A DNA stretch of 64,000 bases. Origin: Thereva unica (taxonomy: Eukaryota; Arthropoda; Insecta; Diptera; Therevidae). The DNA is taken from positions 13,405,676-13,469,675 of the forward strand of contig OX465286.1 of the NCBI GenBank assembly GCA_949987705.1. Reading direction: 5' to 3'. The position numbers and the translations under genes were made by a program. Of this stretch, positions 58,483 to 64,000 are shown one piece after another. Position 1 is the stretch's first letter. Each line of letters opens with the position of its first letter. The notes under the pieces were generated by a model that did not search any database, was not told the origin of the DNA, and worked only from the letters and a program-made list of their open reading frames with translations.

Positions 58483-59842
58483 AAGGTATAGAACATGTTG
58501 TGCGCGAAAGGGAGGGGGGGGGCTGTAGGGTATTGTGGTGAGCCGAGCGGACTAGTCTTGTGTTGCGGGAAAAATATTGCCGTGCAGGCAGAAGGTCCTG
58601 AATTTCAGTGGAACAGTCGCTGTGGTAATAGCGATAAAGCATGGAGAGCCCTGCTACATTCCTACGGTCGCTTAGAGAGTCGATGGAGATGCAAAGCCTG
58701 TCATCTCCGATGATTCAGATGGCGTAGTTTTTCACTTTGTCCAGCCAGGCTAACGCGGTTTTAGAGGCGCCAGCCCAGACAAATGAGTTATACCTATACT
58801 CGAGGCGGGGCCGAATGTAGGATTTGTAGATTGTAGCTATAGCTGCTGGTGGGAGCAGAAATTTGCATCTCTTAAGAAATCCTAAGCATTGGGATGCTTG
58901 TTCAGCGATTTGGAATATGTGATCATTCCATCGCAAGTTCTCAGGTAAAGTTATACCTAAGATGTTAAGAGAAGGATCAGCTGTGAGATTTGTTTTACCC
59001 ACTGAGACAGAAGGAAGGTCGGTGCAGGTTTTATAAGTAATGAGACAGTACTTCGTTTTGGAGGCACGATTCTTGCGGCCCGAATCAAGCATGTGTTCGA
59101 TGTCCCCGTTGACAGAGGTGGACATGAGTTCACGATGGTGAAGACAAGGTCTGGCACATGCTTGTTTAATATTGTCGAAAGCGTATAGCGAATAACGCAG
59201 GGTGCTGTCATCAGCGAAGCTGAGCAATGGGTTGAAAGGGATTAAGAGCAAATCATTTATGAATACTAGGAAAAGTGCGGGAGAAAGAATTGATCTTTGA
59301 GGAACTCCGGCTGAGATGGTGTGGGATTCGATGCCATCCAATACTATCTTTATTGAACGGTCAGAAAGGAAGCTCTTAATCCATTTTCTTAGAACTGGGT
59401 GAATGCCAATAGCTTGAAGTTTTGACAACAGAGCTGGGTGCCATACTCGGTCAAAGGCTTTGGACATATCTAGAGCAACCAGAGAAGATTCACCAAAAAG
59501 CGATGGATGCTTTGGTGAAGGTGCTCTGTTAGACATACAAGGAGGTCGCCAGTAGATCTTTTGGATCTAAAGCCGTACTGTCTGTCATGAATAATTTTGT
59601 TGGTTTACAGATATTCCATTAGCCTTTTGTTGATTAGGGTCTCCATGACTTTGGAGAGAACAGAAGTAATTGCTATTGGGCGGTAGTTTAGGTGATCGCT
59701 AGAGGCACCTTTTTTCGGTATAGGCTGAACATGAGCCAGTTGCCAGGTGTCTGGATAGACTCCGGAGAAGTAAGACACGGCGGATAGTTTGCGCAGAGTT
59801 GAGGCACATGTCTTGAGTACCATAGAGGGAATCTCGAGTATT

Positions 59843-59923
59843 AATATATTTAATAAATCAATATCAATCAATATTTAATAAATCAATATCAATCAATATT
59901 TAATAAATCAATATATCGTTACT
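59843..59923. repeat. 25-bp tandem repeat, three copies
   Basis: AATATTTAATAAATCAATATCAATC repeats about three times (key 20 bases AATATTTAATAAATCAATAT). It lies at the 5' truncation point of the CR1-like LINE inside the pogo-like element. Confidence 0.9.
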
Positions 59924-60045
59924 TCAAATAAATTTGTGGTGAACTTATAATTTAATTTTCTCTTCATTTGCTTAAAAAACGACATTCGGTTATAACGTCG
60001 CAGTTGATCTGATTTCTTCACGGTCGCTATAAACGAATTCTACTA

Positions 60046-60959
60046 TATTTTTCAATTCTGTTTCATTTTACCAAAAAAAAAAAATAAAAATAAAAACAAA
60101 CAAAATTTCTTGTTAATATTTTGTTTAAGTAAAAACAAAAACAGCGATGTTTTTTTTTCTTTCAAAATTACATACAAATTAAATAAGAAAAATGTAAGCT
60201 TTTTTTCGTTAATATTTTATTTTATTAATTTATTTATTTTTCATCAATTAATTAAACATTTTTTGATTTTTAATTATAATCAAAATTTGTTTAATAATTG
60301 GAATTTTTATTTCCCATAAATTATAATTTTAATATTACACACACAAAATAAAATTTAAAAAACAAAAAAACAATAATAATAATATTAATAATAATAATTG
60401 TGTGTTTCATTTTTTTTTTGTTTTATTTTTCAAAACAACTACAATTATAATTACTAGTTTTATATATGAATATTATATTTATATTTTGTATATTGGCTGG
60501 GCTATGCCCGTTTATAGTACGAAATTTTTTTTATAGGACAGTTTTTTTTATGTTTTACTTAAATTAAATTTAAAGTGGAAGCCCCTGTTCTGAATAGTTT
60601 CGAGAGTAGCAAGAGTTTATTTTTATATATTTTATACAATTTTTTTTTCTATCGTTGTTCTGTAGCAGAAGTTTTGATGTTTGCATAGAAAAAAATATTT
60701 GAATTGATTTTTAATAAATAATAATAACATTTATTGGTAGAGCACAAAGATTAAACTGTCTTAACTGTACATAAAAGAAGAGGAAATAAAAAATATTTGA
60801 ACAATTGCTAAAAGAGAAAAGAATGAGAGAAGAAGATAAGAGAGAGAAAGAAAGAGAAAGAGTGAAAAGAAAGAAAGAAAGAATCAACTATAGTGGTATT
60901 TTAAAAGCTTACTGAAAGTTCGGCTAGATGTCGCACTCCGAATACCACAGGCAGTGGCA
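60046..60959. other. AT-rich low-complexity DNA
   Basis: Continuation of the T-rich tract interrupted at 57159. It includes an AAT/ATA run near 60371-60398 and an AGAA-rich purine stretch at 60820-60890. No gene recognised. Confidence 0.75.
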
Positions 60960-60978
60960 ACCCTAGCCAGGGCCGGCG

Positions 60979-61833
60979 CACACTGGGGCAGAAAACACTT
61001 TTTTGGTTCAAAAGTTTCTAGAGACCACAATTTTTAACCAATTTAGATAATTTTTTTTTTATTTTGAAGGTAAGATGATTTGTAAGATATCTGTGGAAGC
61101 CGAATTTTGATTTTCCCTTCCAAATATGCCTCAATTTTTTTTTGTTTTTAGCCATTTTTTTGCCTCCCACGGCCCCAAAACAAGCCGTAGGGGCACTATG
61201 ACCCCTTAAAATGTTCGTAACAGTCCCTGCTATAATTAAAAAATAACAAAAAAAATCCGCCCTTGCCTCTAAAGGGGCTAGTGCGCAACCTTAAGGGCTG
61301 TGAATTGTAAAATGCACTTATGCACTTTATAATATTACCTCCCACGGCCCCAAAAAAATCGTAAGAGGCTCGGAGACCCCTTAAAATTTTCGTAATTGAA
61401 CGTACAACAATAATAAAATAATATAAAAATCCGCATTTGCCTCTAAGGGGGTCAAAAAGGGTCCTTAAAGTTTGCCCCCCCCATATGCACCCTATGCACG
61501 CCACCCATGTCTAGATTATAAAACTAGTTAATTTGATTGTAATAATCAATCAAAAAAAAGTCATTGTACCTCACCTGGGGCTCTAATTACATCAAATTGT
61601 CTCATTTTATCGCATAGATCAAAGCTTATTATTGATAGTAAAGTGTTATCTAGCACATATTAATTACATTTGAGGTTAGGTGCAACATATTTGGAAGGGA
61701 AAATCAAAATTCGGCTTCCACAGATATCTTACAAATCATCTTAGCTTCAAAATAAAAAAAATTATCTAAATTGGTTAAAAATTGTGGTCTCTAGAAATTT
61801 TTGAACCAAAAAAGTGCTTTCTGCGCCAGTGTG
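60979..61833. mobile_element. Transib-like non-autonomous element, 855 bp, CGGCG target
   Basis: Ends CACACTGGGGCAGAAAACAC and its inverted partner (inward-read CACACTGGCGCAGAAAGCAC). The inverted arms extend about 145 bp on each side. CGGCG occurs immediately outside both ends (60974-60978, 61834-61838). Termini beginning CAC and a 5-bp GC-rich duplication of CGNCG type are the published signature of Transib transposons, relatives of the RAG recombinase. Ignoring the element restores a hAT-C terminus that matches copy 1 at 36315. No transposase frame is present. Confidence 0.75.
61163..61480. repeat. Two-copy ~180-bp tandem repeat in the Transib-like core
   Basis: CCTCCCACGGCCCCAAAA recurs at 61165 and 61346. 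It is followed in both copies by ACCCCTTAAAAT, TTCGTAA and AAATCCGC, then TTGCCTCTAA. It lies between the inverted arms, which makes it cargo or part of the ancestral interior. Confidence 0.82.
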
Positions 61834-61838
61834 CGGCG

Positions 61839-62055
61839 TTTAGATTATTTGCGCCCGGTGCAGTATGACACATTGCGCCCTATCAGCTGTTCATTTTTTG
61901 ATCGCAGTGATTGACAATGAAAAAACACACAAATATATGAAATTGAACGCCCGGGATGATTTATTTTTCACTTATTTTTTTTTCTGTAAATTGCGTCCCG
62001 GCCAATTGCGCCCGGTGCAAAAGCACCAATTGCATATATGAAAGCTCCGCGCCTG
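61839..62055. mobile_element. hAT family C terminal pieces (internal left and extra right end)
   Basis: 61850-61890 matches the subterminal left end of copy 1 (GCGCCCGGTGCAG then CATTGCGCCC). 61996-62052 is a complete right terminus (GCCAATTGCGCCCGGTGCAA to CTCCGCGCCTGG) without its own target duplication. It may represent a short family-C deletion derivative nested in, or fused with, copy 3. Confidence 0.55.
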
Positions 62056-62249
62056 GCTATGTCCAAGCATGATTTGCGCTTTAACTTCATAAAACTCCCC
62101 CGCTAATGTTGTTTAGTGCTCCACCATGTTTTTCGGTGTTAACTGCACTTCCCTAACTATTTCCAGCACAAAACTGGGCTCCGGAAATCTATAGATCTAT
62201 ACACTCGAATCTCCGTAATAAAGGTCTCTAATTCGTTGTCCAAGCCTTC

Positions 62250-62525
62250 ATATGATGATGATAGGCGAACATTGCACTGCATGTATTAGTTTCTACTCTA
62301 GAATCCTGCATAGAATAAAAACAGTCCCCTTAACAGCCTTCCTGAACATAGAAGGAGCTTTCAACAACTTCAGAACAAAGGCGATTCAGGTGTTTTTCGC
62401 CGAATTACGGATCTATAGCAGTACCACCAGCACGAATTACAAATCAAGAACTATATCACCGTGTCGGCCAAGAAAGGATAGACGACGAAATCAGATGAAC
62501 TAAATGGAATTGGACAATGGAAAAA
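62250..62525 (+). pseudogene. Chimeric LINE scraps
   Basis: LTAFLNIEGAFNNFRTKAI resembles the A box FLDIEGAFDN of R1/jockey-group RTs. It is followed, without the rest of the RT, by GQERIDDEIR and KWNW, the C-terminal GQERIDDQIRRRKWNW segment of the RTE-type ORF at 38437-41412. Two different LINEs are joined in under 200 bp, probably by deletion or template switching. Confidence 0.6.
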
Positions 62526-62689
62526 GACCCAAACACTCTGTGCAGTTTCTTTAATATATGAAAATGAACTGACACTTTTTCATTTTCTTTTTCATCGAAG
62601 TTTCAGCTTTTTTCTAATTTTGCTTCTGAATGCGCCCGGCGCAAGTGCACCACTCGCACCTATGAAAGCGCCACCCCTGGCCCTAGCCC

Positions 62690-63334
62690 TTGAACAAAGT
62701 AGAGCGAGATTGTCTCTCGGCGCCCTTTGGTCAACGCTTTCACAACATCACATAAATTGGACTTCAGTTTATTTTCTTTATATGTAGAGTAAGTAATTTT
62801 TTAAATTTTTGTCTGTCTATTTGTTCGGGCTAATCTTGGAAACACCTAATCCGATAGCGACGGGACTTTTACGGAAGATTTAGTAGTATTGGGAATATTT
62901 TAGGCTACGATTTCGCTCCGATCCGACTATCGGATCCGGCTATCGTATTCAACTATCGGCTCAGACCGAAAACTTGACCCAATGATCGTAGGAAAACGAG
63001 TCGAAACTGTTTAGACCTTAAAACTCGGGAGCCGCTAATCGGATTTTAAGGCAACTAATCCGATTGCTTAGGCTAAATTTGCTCTCTAAACGGACTAATG
63101 GGTCAGACCGAAAACTTGAACCGATAATCGAAGGAGAGCCTTATAGAGAGAAAACTTTTTTTTATCATTCTAATTGTAGGCCTCAAAGAGTTCTACCTAA
63201 ATATCTAAGTTTACCCAAGTGAATCGTGTTCGTACTATAGACAACCCTTTTTTTGTCAGATTTTCGTGGATAGCGTTACCGTATGCGATCAATATTTACT
63301 TACATAAATACTATCAGATTTATCAGATCAGATC
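62690..63334. other. Diverged repeat with CTGTCTATTTGTTCGGGC entry
   Basis: TCAGACCGAAAACTTGA followed by CCxATxATCG-AGGA occurs at about 62963 and 63101, roughly 137 bp apart. CTAATCCGATWGC is also repeated. The start at about 62810 resembles the CTGTCTGT entries at 43730 and 51574. It looks like a degraded retroelement tail or minisatellite. No gene recognised. Confidence 0.5.
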
Positions 63335-64000
63335 AGGCAGGCACGGCCCGATGAAGGCAATACAATATTCAGTCTGACTGGGGGATGAGGGCTTCAGGTA
63401 TCCGCCTGACAGGCCGTGGCGTGCAGGTAACGTCATGATTCCCTACAGACACACAGGCGAAGACGACAGTTTAGCATAGCAGGTTGTTAATACATACGTG
63501 CATGGCCTTAACGAAAACTTCAAAAGGCATAAACAGATTGGTAACTGGAAAAACCTTTAAAATACACGGACCACCATATTTGCTGACGTAATGGACAGGC
63601 GGCGCGGAAAAATAAAATTTATGGGAAATTCTTTTACAGGCGGTCGCCGTCACCGCCTTTGCACTAATATGTTTGTGCCATAGGCAGCTCCAGACTAACG
63701 CCGTGAACACCCGCGAACAAGCGCGAATGCGAGTGTTAATGGTTTTCGCGTCTTGCTTTCAGGTCCGAATGGATATGGCGGGAATTCGTGCGGTAAATTC
63801 GCGGCTTGAGACTGAATAGAAGTTCTGTGGTGGTAGCACGTAAGTTGTTTCAGTCGACCTCTTCATACAAGTTTTTCAAAAATGTTTGTATGAAGTGGTC
63901 GATTGAAGCAACCTACGTGCTACCACCCCAGATCTTCAGGCACAATCTGACGACAACTGTTCACTCATATAAAGATTTTTTTTTTTTCAGTTTTCTTGGA
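63335..64000 (+). repeat. Dispersed repeat shared with 42640-42905, with two insertions
   Basis: GATGAGGGCTTCAGGTATCC, CCTGACAGGCC, CATGATTCC, ACTGAATAGAAGTTC and CAGTTTTCTTGGA follow the order in the other copy. About 290 bp (63523-63810) absent from the other copy separates TTCAAA from ACTGAATAG, and a 100-bp hairpin lies at 63829-63928. Truncated by the window end. Confidence 0.72.
63829..63928. mobile_element. 100-bp near-perfect hairpin insertion
   Basis: GGTGGTAGCACGTAAGTTG at the left and its reverse complement at the right, extending through CGACC-CTTCATACAAA to a loop of about 12 bases. The related repeat copy at 42840 lacks it, showing that it is an insertion. It may be a tiny MITE. 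A transcript would fold into a pre-miRNA-sized stem. Confidence 0.75.

Larger units (their letters stand above)
57551..58488. mobile_element. Tc1/mariner-type element with 21-bp minisatellite inverted repeats
   Basis: Starts TACCTCTTCAATTTCAAATT and ends AATTTGAAGTTGAAAAGGTA. TA lies on both sides (57549-57550, 58489-58490). The left ~200 bp and right ~195 bp are arrays of one 21-bp unit (CAATTTCAAATTGGGACTAAA) in opposite orientation, so each terminus is a long tandem-repeat inverted repeat. The interior (57758-58287) carries a DDE transposase relic. If the element and one TA are ignored, the host LINE frame is continuous and the same length as its relative at 23500-23530. Confidence 0.92.
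57300..59845 (-). pseudogene. CR1-like LINE, split by a Tc1/mariner-type element
   Basis: Reading leftwards: PIPKKGASSDHLNYRPIAIT and KVMETLINKRLMEYL (59605-59871), then the long frame 58715-59536 with LVALDMSKAFDRVWHPALL, ISAGVPQRSILSPALFLVFI, FADDSTLR and GFLKRCKFLLPPAAIATIYK, then MLYRYYHSDCSTEIQDLLPA to the break at 58489. Beyond the inserted element the frame resumes at RSSFMNRTTRLWNNLPQSVF (57406-57550), and the 3' tail (57300-57400) matches 23690-23755. Frameshifts and small deletions occur near 59540 and 59050 (part of the palm missing). It is the longest copy of this family in the window but still lacks the endonuclease. Confidence 0.9.
60968..62679. mobile_element. hAT family C, copy 3 (1712 bp)
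   Basis: The left end CAGGGCCGGCGC continues, after the nested element, with TTTGCGCCCGGTGCAG. The right end, read inward, is CAGGGGTGGCGCTTTCATAG followed by a GCGCCGGGCGCA motif. Flanks ACCCTAGC (60960-60967) and GCCCTAGC (62680-62687) form a 7-of-8 duplication. It holds a Transib-like element, an extra family-C right terminus (62000-62052) and LINE scraps. Confidence 0.8.

Noticed and set aside
57551..58488. CRISPR-like array because of regular short repeats
   Set aside because: Repeats are contiguous without spacers, in opposite orientation at two ends of a transposon, in a eukaryotic genome.
57461..58642. Repeat proteins (NFKLGLNNFKLGLNN type)
   Set aside because: Translations of a 21-bp minisatellite (seven codons per unit); readable in several frames on both strands.
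60968..62052. hAT-C copy 3 ending at 62052 (GCGCCTGG) instead of 62679
   Set aside because: The bases after 62052 do not match the left flank, whereas 62680-62687 (GCCCTAGC) match it at seven of eight positions.

Overview
Eukaryotic, repeat-dominated DNA, most likely from an arthropod or another invertebrate. The evidence is AT-rich sequence, GT-AG introns, tRNA-derived SINE heads, several LINE clades and Tc1/mariner, pogo, hAT and Transib-like DNA transposons, with no bacterial gene organisation. I found no host gene. The only long intact reading frame (991 codons) belongs to a LINE. The species cannot be named from what is visible, and the setting looks like pericentromeric or other heterochromatic DNA (inference).

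Layout. (1) 1-19,698: one tandem array of a ~310-bp satellite, about 63.5 monomers, open at the left edge, with higher-order repeats and length variants of 308, 309, 310 and 320 bp. (2) 19.7-25 kb: a MITE with ~162-bp inverted repeats and a 3.56-kb element with ~800-bp inverted arms around a dead CR1-like LINE. (3) 25-36.3 kb: a hAT inside a hAT; a pogo/Tigger-type transposase gene with two introns, frameshifted and broken by a 3.2-kb hAT and a 207-bp MITE, each with exact target duplications; then a dead jockey/CR1-type LINE. (4) 36.3-44.4 kb: a stack of nested insertions. A hAT carries a Tc1 relic that itself carries a LINE, and a second DNA transposon sits in the hAT's target duplication, carrying a full-length RTE-type LINE with intact ORF and another hAT. 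(5) 44.4-55.5 kb: LINE and SINE fragments, a second copy of the same hAT family, arrays of ~120-165-bp minisatellites with an ATGGCGG core, and a 257-bp palindromic element. (6) 55.5-64 kb: T-rich low-complexity DNA; a pogo-like TIR element invaded by a CR1-like LINE, which is invaded by a Tc1/mariner-type element with 21-bp minisatellite inverted repeats; then a third hAT copy with a Transib-like element in its terminus.

Nothing here is an operon or pathway. The connections are historical: each insertion's target duplication and, where available, a related uninterrupted copy elsewhere in the window fix the order of events. Boundaries below come from reading the sequence by eye (terminal inverted repeats, target duplications, homology between copies). 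No alignment program or database was used.
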